Positions 25,451-36,407 of a DNA stretch of 64,000 nucleotides are shown here, piece after piece (within the stretch, counting starts at the first letter, position 1; each line of letters begins with the position of its first letter). The stretch covers positions 302,823,357 through 302,887,356 of the forward strand of contig CM060709.1 of the NCBI GenBank assembly GCA_030686995.1. Direction: 5' to 3'. Source of the DNA: Artemisia argyi. Taxonomy: Eukaryota; Streptophyta; Magnoliopsida; Asterales; Asteraceae. A program made the translations under genes and the position numbers. Below the pieces are notes generated by a model that was not told the origin of the DNA, made no database searches, and saw only the letters and a program-made list of their open reading frames with translations.

Positions 25451-25492
<42 letters not shown>
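25451..25492. repeat. T42 homopolymer (A42 on the element's sense strand)
   Basis: A run of 42 T. On the coding strand it is a poly(A) tract placed 45 bases after the end of the accessory ORF. Confidence 0.95.
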
Positions 25493-25494
<2 letters not shown>

Positions 25495-25536
25495 TCTAAT
25501 TATAAGTAAGAAAAACAAATATACAACATGATACCA

Positions 25537-28500
25537 TTAAATAGAAGCTGCTCTGGAAGTCTTAATTCTTTGCTTGAAGACTTTCACCAAAGATTCAGCA
25601 AACAATCTTGCATTCCCAACTGGATCAGGAGGAATCTCCAACTGTTGTTGAAGCATTTTCTCCATCAGAGACACTTTCAGAGGATATCTTTTGCCAAGAT
25701 CCATAATAAGCCTTAGACCAGTTGTAGTTTCCAACACATGAACATATGGCATAGGATAAAACTTCCAACTCTGAACCTTCCATCTCTGATTGTTTTTCCA
25801 TATGTCATAACTAACACCAGTGGGAGTAAAAGAATCAAACAACACTCTTAGATCACCCAATAAATACAATCCAGACCCTGTAGGAGTATGATTTGCATAA
25901 TATTTGTGCACCAAATCATTTAGAGTGACCAAATCCTGATGATCCACAAGATGTAGAATTTCTTGAAGAAATGTAAAGGATATAGAAGTTTTATCCAATC
26001 TATAAATGGTATTAAGCTGGCCATTTTCAGTTAACTCCCATTGAACCAAAACATCTCTAGTTGCCTCAGGCCAATCATCAGGGGATCCTTCTCTTATAAA
26101 TGAAGCATCAGAAGCATTCACATCTATTAGGTTTTGAGTGGAATGTGAAGTTCTGACTCTAGCCATTCTCTTTGCTCTTCTTCCAGGAACATAAATAGCA
26201 GCATGAGGTAGAGAAGATGCATCAGGAACTTCAGCTTCAGCAGATACACCTTCTGCAGCATCAGTTTCCACTGGTTCTCTTTCTAGATGGAGGATATTCT
26301 GCTATCACTTGAGCTTTACCTTTATCCACATAAGATGAAGCAGCAACATATGGTACATCAGCAGAAGTATCAGGTAAAGATACATTCTCAGCAGCAACAG
26401 GAATATCCATGTTAACAGATGAACCAGCATCAGCAAGAGTGATAGGAACATTCTTAGGAGCACCCATTCCATCTTTGTCATACCTAGACTTGATTCTATT
26501 ATACATCTGAATCAATTTATCATCTAGAAGAGCCCACACTTATATAAAACACTGCTTTGACTTTTCACATATGTTCTCATGTAATCCCTCTGCTGTGCTT
26601 GAGTCATAGGTTTGTCTCTTTTAGCTTTGGCTTTTTGTTCATCTGCTACTTTCTTCCTCAACTTCATCACTTTCACAATTTCTAAAGCCCAGTCCTTTTT
26701 CTCCACCCTATTACCAATAATGTCTGCAGCTAAATCAGGATTAGCAAGCACTTGTTTTCCAATATGCTGCCAATCTGACTCATCAAAATCTTGAGCAGCA
26801 GCATCCAATTCTCTCTGTCTTTCAATAGGCAAAGTAGAAACATATCTTTGAGTGGCAGACTGGTATGCTGCATCAAACTTGGCTTGCTGTGCCTTAGCCA
26901 TATTAGAACTCTTCTTATAATCTTCCCATTCTTTGAATAGTTTTTCTTGTGCACCGCTTTCTTCAGCTGTAACAAGCTCATCCTTAGCCACCTCAGTTCC
27001 TTCAGTAAAATCATCATGAGGAACATCCACATCTTCCATAGGATCATCATTTAATTCTTGAACATCTGAATTAAGTGTGTTATCAATGGATCCTTGAGGC
27101 TTGAGGGTTTCAATGATGTCATCAGGAGAAACTTGCTTATTCCTAGATAAATTATGAACAGGGGAATTCAAATACTCTTTCCCTGCTACAAAGAATGTAT
27201 CTCCTGATGTATGAGCTTGATCAGTAGATTTGTCAGCAGCAATAACACTTGGTGATTGTTTCTCCTGAAGAAGATCAGTAGCTTCAGCCATAAGCACATC
27301 ATCACCACTAGACACTTTGGAAGATTCAGCAGCTTTCTTTGCCAAATATTGTCTTCTACTTCTTCTTCTGCTGAATTGAATTGGTGGCTTAGATGAAAGT
27401 ACTTCAGCAGCTTTAGGAGGAGCAACATGAGACTGTCTAGCAACTTCAGCTAGAATTTCAAGAGAATCCAAATTTGCCTCCTGATGTACTTCAGAAGTAT
27501 CCAGTCCACCCTTACTTTGCTTCTGCTGATTCAACTGTGCCTCCAACTCCTGAACCTTACTTTTCAGCCTTTCAATTTCATTACCAAGAGTAGACTTGGT
27601 ATCAGCAAGCTCCTTTTGGAGATCATCAGTCCTTTTCATGTACCTGCAAAGTGAATCATATACAGAAGTAAGAGTAATAGGGTCCTCTGCTCTACCAGTT
27701 GATTGCTCAATGGTAATTGGAGCTTCATTGAACCAAACAGGAGAAACAGACTCATGTACAACATTAGGAAAGCCTTCATCAATTGGCTCTCTCATAGGGC
27801 TAGGTGTAGGAAGTCTAGTGAACTCAGGCTCAAGAGGCTGAAAAGAATCATCAATCTCATGAGTTTGCTCAACTGGAGCAGCCTGAGATGGTGACATGGT
27901 AGGACTAGGTGACATATGTGCAGGGGAAGGTGGTGGTAGGTCAGTAGAAATAGGTAATGGTTCAGCAGTTGTAGCTGGCTCTTCCTCAATTACCACTGAA
28001 GGATTACCATCAGCAGCAACACCAGAAGATGATGGATTACCATCATCAGTAGCATTTTGAGTAGGCACATTACCAGCATCATCACCCTCAACTACATTAT
28101 CATTGCCATGTGGCAACATAGCAGCTAACAAAGGGCGATGTTCCCCATTATAATTTGTTTTCATTCAGGCAAACAACTTAGAACCAAGACTTTTAATAGG
28201 CACATGGGTTCTGTCTTCAGTGGTTATATCTAAAATAATTTGTAAGAACCTAGGGTACATTAAGAACTTATGCTGTTGTTTATCAATATTTTCTAGCATA
28301 TTTTCAAAAATAAACTTTGAAAAATTATAAGTTAGACCCTTAGAAAGACAAACAATACCACAACCAAATTGTAGAGAGAATTGGTCCCATCCACCACACT
28401 TGTTGCTTATGCATTGGAGCAGCAAATGCACCAAATACCTCCACTTAGGACAAAATTGATTCTTGTGACACTTAGTTGTATCAGTACTCTGATATCCAGC

Positions 28501-28830
28501 TTCCCTTAGCCCAGCAAGAATCTCTGCAGTGTTGGAGTGAAATACACCATTCTCATCATCCAACTGAAGCTTTGTCCTGATTAAACCTTCTGTCACCACA
28601 TACTCTACACCCTCAATTACAGCTACAATCTCTGTGTTGGATCTCTTTGCAGCAGATGCCCAAAATTGCTTCACCATTGATTCATAAATCAGATTGGGAC
28701 AATGTGTCAAAGCATAATGAATCTTTGATCTCTGTAGAAACTCCACCATTAAGTCAAATTCATCATGTCCCTTAGCCTTTTTCAGAATAGCATACTTGTT
28801 ATGATCTCCTTTCAATTCAAGTTGTGCCAT
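25537..28830 (-). pseudogene. Sense accessory ORF of inner copia element (env position), nearly intact
   Basis: Three consecutive minus-strand reading frames, 28830-28165 (221 codons), 28164-26524 (546) and 26539/26271-25537 (about 330), look like one ancestral protein of roughly 1,090 residues. The first two share a frame and are divided only by TGA at 28165-28167; a frameshift lies near 26530 and another change near 26265. The N-terminal part has VEFLQRSKIHYALT and VKQFWASA motifs followed by a region with FLMYPRFLQ; the middle is acidic and low-complexity with a coiled-coil candidate (about residues 400-440 of the joined frame); the C-terminal part has a WKFYPMPYVHVLE motif. From memory these match proteins predicted in bulk from Tanacetum-type genomes, sometimes labelled longin-like. 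The function is unknown. Its place after RNase H is that of an env-like gene, but I see no signal peptide or membrane segment. Confidence 0.75.
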
Positions 28831-29276
28831 TTGAATGAATTTGCGTGAGACGGTTATGAATTACTCAGAGAATTATGGGTTTAAATGGAGTAACAAGCGA
28901 ATTGTTTTGTTTAGGAATAGATATGCGAAGTAGGTTATATTTGGAAGTTCCCCAATCGTGGTCAAAATTATTGGAACTAATTATTGACCAAGTCTGACGT
29001 GTAAATTAAAAACTTCCAAATTCAAAATTACCCTTCAGCATAAATGAAAGTCAAATCTGCTGAGGAATGGTCAACATCAGTAGAAACCAAGCAAATGTAA
29101 AAATATCTTCGGTGAATATCTTGATTTTTACTGTGCCACCCAACTCGCATTAATTATCATAACGCCTAAACTTTGCTTATTTAATCACCCCCAAATAACA
29201 CTTCTCAGGCATCAATTAACCCCAAATCATCTCTCAACCCTAATTTCCCAATTAACCTCAATTCATCACCAAAATC
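28831..29276. other. Divergent spacer between accessory and antisense ORFs
   Basis: 446 bp between two ORF starts that face away from each other. A TTATTTAAT TATA-like box near 29178 and a CT-rich leader with ATTTCCCAATTAACC-like sequence precede the plus-strand ORF. It could be a bidirectional promoter; that is inference. Confidence 0.4.
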
Positions 29277-29735
29277 ATGTCATCAAAACCAGAAACTTTA
29301 GATCAAAATTCCTCTTCTCCTTCTTATTCATCACCAGAAGAAGATTTACCACCATATCCTTGGGAGCTTTCTGATTCAGACTATGAAAGAGAAATGGAGA
29401 GTCGATGGGATGCACATGAAAGACGATGGAATGCACATAAAAGGGGTGAACCTAGCCATGTTCCCATTCCTGCTGAGAGAGAACTTGTCTCTCCCTTCAT
29501 ATGTACCTCTGATGAAGACTCTTCAGAGGAGGAAAATGAAGATCCAACATTTCTTCCTCCTTCCACACCAGATAGATCCCAACCAAGGTCAAGTAAGAGA
29601 GATCCATTTCTTCCAACATCACAAAATGTGGTGTTGGATCTTCCTGCTCCAGGACCTGGTCTTTCTTATCCAGAACACATCGGACAGAGCAAGGAGGCAG
29701 AGGTTGTACGTAAGGGAAAAGGGAAAATGGAGTAG
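29277..29735 (+). CDS. Antisense ORF of inner copia element, unknown function
   Basis: A 152-codon ORF on the strand opposite to gag and pol, between RNase H and the sense accessory ORF. The protein is hydrophilic, Ser/Pro/Glu-rich, with a repeated WDAHERRWNAHKR segment (about residues 43-56), an acidic SSEEENEDP stretch near residue 85 and a basic VVRKGKGKME tail. No domain is recognised. Codon 1 follows a plausible plant leader (CT-rich, TATA-like TTATTTAAT about 100 bp upstream) and its 3' side ends in AATGAATGAAAAG-type sequence. Antisense ORFs are known in some plant LTR elements. It may instead be a captured host fragment or chance ORF; the intact length in an otherwise damaged element argues mildly for coding. 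Confidence 0.45.
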   Translation: MSSKPETLDQNSSSPSYSSPEEDLPPYPWELSDSDYEREMESRWDAHERRWNAHKRGEPSHVPIPAERELVSPFICTSDEDSSEEENEDPTFLPPSTPDRSQPRSSKRDPFLPTSQNVVLDLPAPGPGLSYPEHIGQSKEAEVVRKGKGKME

Positions 29736-30304
29736 ATGATTGATGAATGTTGCCATGGACCAAAGTTCTTGAGTATTTTCTTGACTTTGGTACTTGAGCA
29801 TCTTCATAGTCTTCCTTCTCTTCTTTTTCCATTTTCATCTTCAGCTTCATCATTGTACTTGTCATAGCCTCAAGTACTTTGTAATAGATGATAGAAGCTA
29901 GTAGAACTCGATTAGGCAAATGTATAGGAATGGTCTTTGTAATCCAGTTGGAACTTTGAATGTAAGCTGTAACTTGTTTCTTTGAATGAATGAAAAGTTC
30001 TTCTTAATTAATCAACTTTGTATGACCTTCAGTATAATCAACTAATCAGAAGAAACCATGTTCAGCATACTTGACCACATTCCCTTGAGTACATCTCTTG
30101 GTGACTTTCATCATATAACTTACAACATCAGAACTTCTGCAAAACAGACATAAAACATGCAAATACACCAAACAAACTTGCAGAAACATTAGTGGGTTAG
30201 TGTTAAAAACTCAAAAATATACAAATTCTACAAAGTTTACATCACAATCCTCCCTTGAGGCATATGCCTCCCCTGAGGCTTATGCCTCCCCTTAAACTTT
30301 GCAA
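29736..30304. other. Non-coding interval between RNase H and antisense ORF
   Basis: Minus-strand ORFs here (for example 29919-29497) overlap the antisense ORF and have no motif. 30240-30300 shows a short repeat of CTCCCTTGAGGC/CTCCCCTGAGGC words, purine-tract-like on the minus strand. Confidence 0.4.
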
Positions 30305-30890
30305 TTAAGGGTTAAACATACCAATATGGACCACTAAATATTGAAACCTTGGTCCATCAAATGCTTTGGTTAACAAATCTGCCACATTCTCATCTGTGTG
30401 AATTTTTACCACTTTAATTAAATGTTTCTCATAAGCATCCCTGATAAAGTGGTGCCTGATTTCTATATGTTTGGTTCTATTGTGAAAAACTGGATTTTTA
30501 ACAATGCAAATTGTACTTTTATTGTCAATGAAAATAGTAGTATTCATAAAATTATACCCATAATCCAGCAATTGATTCTGAATCCATAGAACCTGTCCAC
30601 AACAATTGGCAGCAGCAACATACTCTGCTTCGGTAGTAGAGGTAGCAACAATGGTCTGTTTCTTGCATTGCCAAGAAATCAGTCTCCTTCCAAGGAATTG
30701 GCAACCTCCAGTTGTGGATCTTCTATCCATATTGGCACCAGCATAGTCACTATCACTATAAGCTGCTAGCTGAAATGGAGATTCTTTAGGATACCAAAGA
30801 CCTTATTTGGGTTGGCCTTTTAGGTACTTAAAAATCTTTTTGACAGCATTCAAGTGAGAGGTAAGTGGAGTGACTTACCTCTTGAACAAC
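30305..30890 (-). pseudogene. Copia RNase H fused to protease start by deletion
   Basis: On the minus strand from about 30890: VDSGCSR (the copia protease active-site motif), then after a frame break VTPLTSHLNAVKKIFKYLKG, which belongs just upstream of RNase H, then SDSDYAG and, from 30730, a full RNase H with TTEAEYVAAANCC and a final ADLLTKAF, ending at 30305. The join near 30865-30880 has replaced the rest of protease, all of integrase and nearly all of RT. A stop near 30805 also separates the two blocks. The RNase H part of 141 codons is otherwise open. Confidence 0.85.
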
Positions 30891-31317
30891 CACTGTCAAC
30901 TATCCCTACTTTAGTACTTTTCAAAGGATGATCCTACAACAACAACAAAAAAATATACAAAAGTTAGTACACATTGGAGACTCAAGTCATTGCTGACTTG
31001 AGCCTGCCTTGTGGATCATTAGAGATAGGCCATGTAGATGTTTTAGATCCACCATTGTTCTTGGGCCTGTAATGCAATTTAGGTCCCTTCTTTGTCCAAG
31101 AACAACCTGCTGAGGGCTTCACAGCAATATCCCAATACCCTCCACCATAATAAATTGAGTCAAAGTGATTAGGCCAATAACCATTAGAAAAGAAAGAACT
31201 AGTTGGTCGAACATAAGGTTTATTACTGGTTCTTCTCCATGAAGAATGTGGTTCAGCAGAATTGGATTTCTACTGATGTGGAATAAAAGAAGGTATATCA
31301 TTAACATTCTTCCACAT

Positions 31318-33702
31318 TTACCTAGGTTTCCTTTGACTAAAACATACACCCATTCTTTGCTCATGAAAAGTACAATCCTTAATCAAATGAAATTTACTTC
31401 CACACACAAAACATTTCTTCTTTTTAGAAGATTTATTCAAACTGAAGGAAGTTCCATAACATGAAAAAGCATTCAAACCACAATGATTAACAGAATTGTT
31501 TTTAACAGAACTAGAAATATTGTTTTGCGAAGAATTAAAAAGCAAGTCTTTAGTAGAAACTGTCTTGGTATCAGCAGCAACTCTAGAAGGCTTGTGGGGA
31601 GTCTTGGGTGATGTCTTTGTTGTGGTCTTGGGAGTGGTCTTGGGCAGGTCTGACTTCTCACTTGAATCACAACTGGCAAATGAGGTAGACCCTTCATCAG
31701 AAGACTTGTCACTGTCACAACAAGAGACAAAGTCAGCAGATTTAATATTAGGGTCTGACAAGTCACTTGACTTTTTGCCATAGAGATGGTGTGATCCATC
31801 AAAGTCAACAGGTATGGTCAGGTCTATAGGCATATGTTCCCCTCTGATTGGTCCAGGGACAGCATTCATTCCCCCTTCCTTAACAAATTTAACAGGTGTT
31901 TGATAAGCTAAGGCTGGTTCAGGGTCAAAAACACTAGACATATCAGGATAAGTTAACTCTTCAGGATCTATATATTTCTCATATCCTAATGCTTTTCTAG
32001 ACCTAACAGATTGGCGACCATCAATCAATTTATTCAAATTAGATGCTCCTTCCTGCCATTTCATACGACCAGCTATCTCTTTATCTAACTTAGCTTGTAA
32101 TTCTTGTTTTTCCTTTTCTATATCAGATTTCTCTTTTTCAGTACGTCTTAAGTCTATCTTAGCAATTTCTAAATCACTTTCTAGAACTCCTATCTTTTCA
32201 TCATATTTAACTTGATTCTTTTGAAACCAGACTTTTTGTTTTTCTAAAGTTTTTAAAGCCTTTTTATAGGCCTCTACTTCAATATAATACTCATTGTACT
32301 TAGGTTTCAAATCATCAAATTCTTGTTTAAGTTCATTGTATCTTACACTACATCCAAACACACAGTTGTGTACCTGAGAGATTCCCATCAAGGAGACTTG
32401 TTCCTTCTTGTCCTCTGAAGGTGAGTATGCCAGCATATTCACTTGTGTAGAAGTAGAAGCTTCCTCTCCAGCAGGTTCATGTTCAGCCCAATCAATCTGG
32501 TGATCCAGAGTCACCAAAGCCTTTGAAGATGCCGCCTTAGAAGTCCCTGATTCCAATGGATATGAGCCATATCTAACTTCATCACCAGACTTCCTCTCCT
32601 TGCATTCTCTTGAAAAATGTCCCACTTGGCCACACGTGTAGCATTTAACCTTCCTTCTGTCAAACCTTGCTGCCTCTCTTCCATTAAAACCAAACTTTCT
32701 TCCAGACTTAGTTTAAAACCTCTTTATGTTCATAGAAATCATTGCTAGCTGCCATTTCAAGTGCATCTCCTCCATCTCCAAAGGATATACCTGTTTAAAA
32801 TCCTCATAAGCAAGAAATTGCTGATGTTCATATTCAGCCACAAAAGAATAAACAATGTCATCCATTATACTACTGGATTTTGATTTAGGAGCAGATTGAG
32901 TCTGAGTTTGAGAAGATGCTCCTGAGGTGTAAGAACTTGAGGCATTGTGCACAGGTTTTGTAGTGGTGCTGACAAAGGCTCAGTGAGTGGATGGATGAAT
33001 TGGACTTCTAACATTAGGCTCAAGAGATTTGAGCTTGTTGTAGAGGTCATCATAGGAGATTAAGTCTAATCCACCCTTTGTTTTGAGAGCAGTACTGACT
33101 TGCAACCAAGATGGTGGCAAAGATCTCAGAAACTTAGCATTGCAGTCCTCATTATCTGGTCTAGCCTTCAGCTGATTAAGCTGACTTAAGATCCGGTGGA
33201 ACCTGTCATAGCCTTTGTGGATTCCTTCTTCCTCAGATATCTGAAACTCTTGAAACTGCTGCTTCAACATTGACTTCTTCAACCTTCTTGATTCCTCATT
33301 CCCACCAAATCTAGCCTTTATTGCCATCCAAATGTCCTTGGCATCATCCATGAAGTGGAAGTCACCCATGTGATCATCTGGTATAGCTTGGAGCAGAATT
33401 GTTCTAACTTTGTTTTCCCTTTGCACGGCTAGAATCTCTTCAGCAGTTCTGGGACCTAGAATTGTAACTATCCCATCAGCATCTTTAACATGCTTCTTCA
33501 GGCTGTTCCCCTTTCGGACAACCTCCCAAAGATTTCAGTCTATGTTTGTGATCCAGTTCTGCATCTTCATGGACCACAAATCATAGTCTTCAGCATTCTT
33601 CAGGTATGGAAATTTAGCATTACTGTTGGAGAGGTTGAGTTGTTGAAGAGAAGTGGTGTTAAGGTTTTGGGTTGTATCAACTTCATCGTTTGATCCAGGC
33701 AT
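31318..33702 (-). pseudogene. Copia gag with two zinc knuckles and a coiled coil
   Basis: ATG at 33702-33700 opens a frame with the copia Gag N-terminal pattern (NAEDYDLWSMKMQNWI); TGA at 33535-33537 replaces an expected Trp. The frame then runs through 33426-32980 (UBN2-type Gag: FMDDAKDIWMAIKARFGG, LPPSWLQV), is cut by TGA at 32980 and by a stop near 32713, and continues to 31318. A first knuckle CYTCGQVGHFSREC lies at about 32601-32645; residues from 32330 to 32050 form a long Glu/Lys-rich coiled coil; a second knuckle CFVCGSKFHLIKDC is at about 31372-31413. All blocks are in one frame. Gag assembles the particle and binds element RNA through the knuckles. The stops show it is not functional as it stands. 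Confidence 0.85.
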
Positions 33703-33771
33703 TTTCTTTGATTGGTTTGGATTTTGATGGTGTAAGATTTGTTTTTCTCAGTATCACAGAGACTCTCTCGA

Positions 33772-33784
33772 GGCTCTGATACCA
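33772..33784 (-). promoter_or_regulatory. Primer binding site of inner copia element
   Basis: Reverse complement TGGTATCAGAGCC, two bases from the 5' LTR: a perfect tRNA-iMet primer site. Confidence 0.92.
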
Positions 33785-33786
33785 CT

Positions 33787-34268
33787 TGTTGAATATAAGA
33801 CCTTGATAGATCTTCTTGAGCACTCTAGAATCGTTAGTTATGTTAATGTAATCAATAACACACTAATAGACAATCTCTGTAACTTGTATTTTAAAGCGAA
33901 AACAAACACAAGTTTAATACTAAGAATTCTTGATCCTCTATGGATCTTTTTAATAACAATGAAAAGTGTTTTCTAAAACCGTTACTCAATACATAATCGA
34001 GTGTTCCTTTTATACACAAGGAACCCTAAACCATTTCCCAAGAAACGTATATACTAAAACTTCTAAAAGATATGCATTATCACTTCCTAAATAAACTCAT
34101 GCATATCCTAACTATATTACATAAAATACGGAAATACTATATCCGCAGAAACAACTAATACTGAAACTAGTCTTCAGCAGATACACTGCTTCAGTAGGAA
34201 CTAGCTCTTCAGCAGTAACCTTCAGCAATAACCATCAGCAGAATTCTTACTTAGCAGAATTCCCAACA
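33787..34268 (-). repeat. 5' LTR of inner copia element (482 bp)
   Basis: Nearly identical to 24191-24672. It ends CCCAACA, then GTAAC. CTATATCCG and ACAAGGAACCC segments are conserved between the copies. Confidence 0.93.
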
Positions 34269-34273
34269 GTAAC

Positions 34274-35531
34274 GCAAACATCGTTAGAGTAAAAATGGTA
34301 AAATTGGAAAAAGGACAAGGACTAAACATAATCTATTTAACATTCTTATTTATTTTCTATTTTCGTAAATTTATTTCGTATTGCATTTAAACTTTTATTT
34401 TTATTTATATATATTATTTAACGTAACGTTAATAATATATATAACGATATTTCAAAAGTTAATATTTTTACTTACGATTAAAAAGGTAAAACTTCGATGG
34501 ATAATTTAAATAACATATTTTGTCATATCATGCATATCACAAGAATTACACTACACATCATCTATTCGTCATAATGAATAATTATTATTCGTTATTCGTT
34601 CGTATTTACCAAATAGTATTTGGTCAAATTCTCAGATAAATCTATTTATCAGGTTGTGTTTTGAAGCTGTTATCAAAAATTCATCCGACTTTATTTTCTT
34701 CATTTCAGTATCAATCAAGGTGAGTCATAGCCTCACATTTACTTATTTTCAAACTCCGTGAGGGGGATACATGTTATAGACAGATCAAAAATAATTTTCT
34801 GTATGCTTCCTGACTTGATATATGCCTAAGTTACCTATTACCAAAAGATCCTTGATCATGAGCCATTAATCACTGTTATGTGAACGCGAATATAATGAAT
34901 AGATCTATATAAGGTTTGACAGCCTATCCCATTAATACTTGACGGAATGCCATTATACATGTGGTTAGTCGTATTAGTCGTGATAATTATATTTGAGTAA
35001 AAATAGGAATTGGCAAATCACCTATTACACGAGGGCAATATTATCATTAATTTGATAACACCTCCGTATTTACGGTATTTGTTAACGTTTTGCGTGTCAT
35101 GAGACTTAGAGCAATATATATACTGCAATATCAATTTTTAACTGATTGTATTTCCAATACAATCTTACTTGTGTATCAAAATGATTACTAAATTCAAACT
35201 CTATGATATCACTCAACATTTTTGTTGACTTTTAAACATGTTATCTCAGGTATTTAGCAAAGGAAGCAAGCATAGAACGGGCGGAAAAACTTCAAAACTT
35301 ATCTATTTTATTTAAATAATGGTGTAAAATAAATGATGTTTGATTCAGTTTAAAACATCAAGACTTTTAATTATAATACTCTGATAGTGACCTCTTGTAT
35401 TTGAATCTTTATTAATAAACTTATATTTTAAAACGTCTCTTTCGAGCCGTTTCTATCATTATGACTTTGATCCTCACCGTAACACCTTAATTACTATTCC
35501 GCTGCCATGTTACAAATTAGGGGGTGTTACA
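34274..35531 (+). repeat. 3' LTR of chromovirus, right part
   Basis: Resumes at GCAAACATCGTTAG exactly where 24190 stopped and ends GGTGTTACA before the ATACT duplication. It matches 14871-16128. Confidence 0.92.
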
Positions 35532-35536
35532 ATACT

Positions 35537-36407
35537 CCCCCTTCACATGTGCTTATGAGTTATAAATAGAAATTTGCACATGTTGGGTGGAGTTTGTAGT
35601 TTTGAATTGATTGAATCTCAGTAAACATGACCGATTCGAGACATGCTTACATCACAGTTAGACTTGCTTGAAATTATTACTTGTCTTGGTCATATTAAAA
35701 GAGAATCTCTCGAAATGGTACACTCTACTCAGACTTGTCCTTCGCGAGACACGCTTACATCACTGGCTAGGCCAGCTTGAAGTTATTACCCGTCCCGGAG
35801 CAAGTCCTTTCAATTACTGACATTTTCATGTTTCTTCAATTCGTTGGTTAACACTGAGTCGAGCTCATGCGAGATTACATTCTTTTTAACCATATTTTAA
35901 TCACTTTTGTTTTTCTCCCCCCTCAAAAATAGCATATTGATGTTGGTTTTGTTAAATTTTTTGATTAAAATATGCTTTTTGAGGTTTGTGGGAAGAATAT
36001 ACCAAGAACTTATCACTTTTGAACAAAGATTATTTCAAATACTCCCCCTCAATAAGTGAAATAACTTTTTGAGGTTTTGATTACGAGAGGGAATATTTGT
36101 CCTTTTGAGCAGAATTATGAAAAAAACTTTGAAAATTTGATTAATTCTATTCAAAAATAAGAAGGTTTCACTCCTTATGTGAGGATTGAGGTACTTAAGT
36201 GTACCTCAGAGTCATTTAATTACAAAGAACAGGTTGTACATTGTTATATGTGCACACGCCATAGTATTCACAAATCAATCAAAACAAATATTTTACCCCC
36301 AAAGCTTACAGATCAATCATCGGTGTTGTGAAGACTGGATTTAGACGTTGAAAAAGTCTGATAGGAAATGATGGTCTTGCTCCAATATAGCTTTCCAAAT
36401 GTCTAAT
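35537..36407. other. Non-coding 3' part of outer copia element X
   Basis: Contains two related modules (GAGACATGCTTACATCAC at 35638 and GAGACACGCTTACATCAC at 35746), plus CTCCCCC-type tracts. No coding signal. Confidence 0.5.

Larger units (their letters stand above)
24191..34268 (-). mobile_element. Ty1/copia element with accessory ORFs, pol mostly deleted
   Basis: 10,078 bp, flanked by perfect GTAAC repeats, with 482-bp LTRs (24191-24672 and 33787-34268), a tRNA-iMet PBS next to the right LTR and a purine tract next to the left LTR, so it is transcribed on the minus strand. Order on that strand: gag (33702-31318), the start of protease, RNase H (to 30305), an antisense ORF (29277-29735, plus strand), then a long sense accessory ORF (28830-25537). 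Integrase and RT are absent: the protease motif VDSGCSR near 30885 runs directly into sequence just before RNase H. The LTRs differ at about nine of 482 positions by my count, so the insertion is fairly young. The layout recalls the SIRE-like elements with an env-position ORF. Lineage is inferred. Confidence 0.92.
12790..35531 (+). mobile_element. Ty3/gypsy chromovirus, Tekay/Del type, full length but inactivated
   Basis: LTRs begin TGTAGAACC and end GTGTTACA. The element is flanked by perfect 5-bp repeats ATACT (12785-12789 and 35532-35536). Layout: 5' LTR 12790-16128, PBS 16132-16144, gag and pol 16378-22079 with protease, RT, RNase H, integrase and a C-terminal chromodomain, then a 3' LTR from 22144 that is split by another retrotransposon (24191-34268). 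Without that insertion the element is about 12.7 kb. LTRs of 3.3 kb plus a chromodomain point to the Tekay/Del lineage. Coding regions carry at least a dozen in-frame stops, so it cannot move by itself. Confidence 0.92.

Noticed and set aside
29497..29919. Minus-strand 140-codon ORF
   Set aside because: It overlaps the antisense ORF in the opposite direction and has a Lys/Glu/Met composition with no motif; the plus-strand frame has better leader context.
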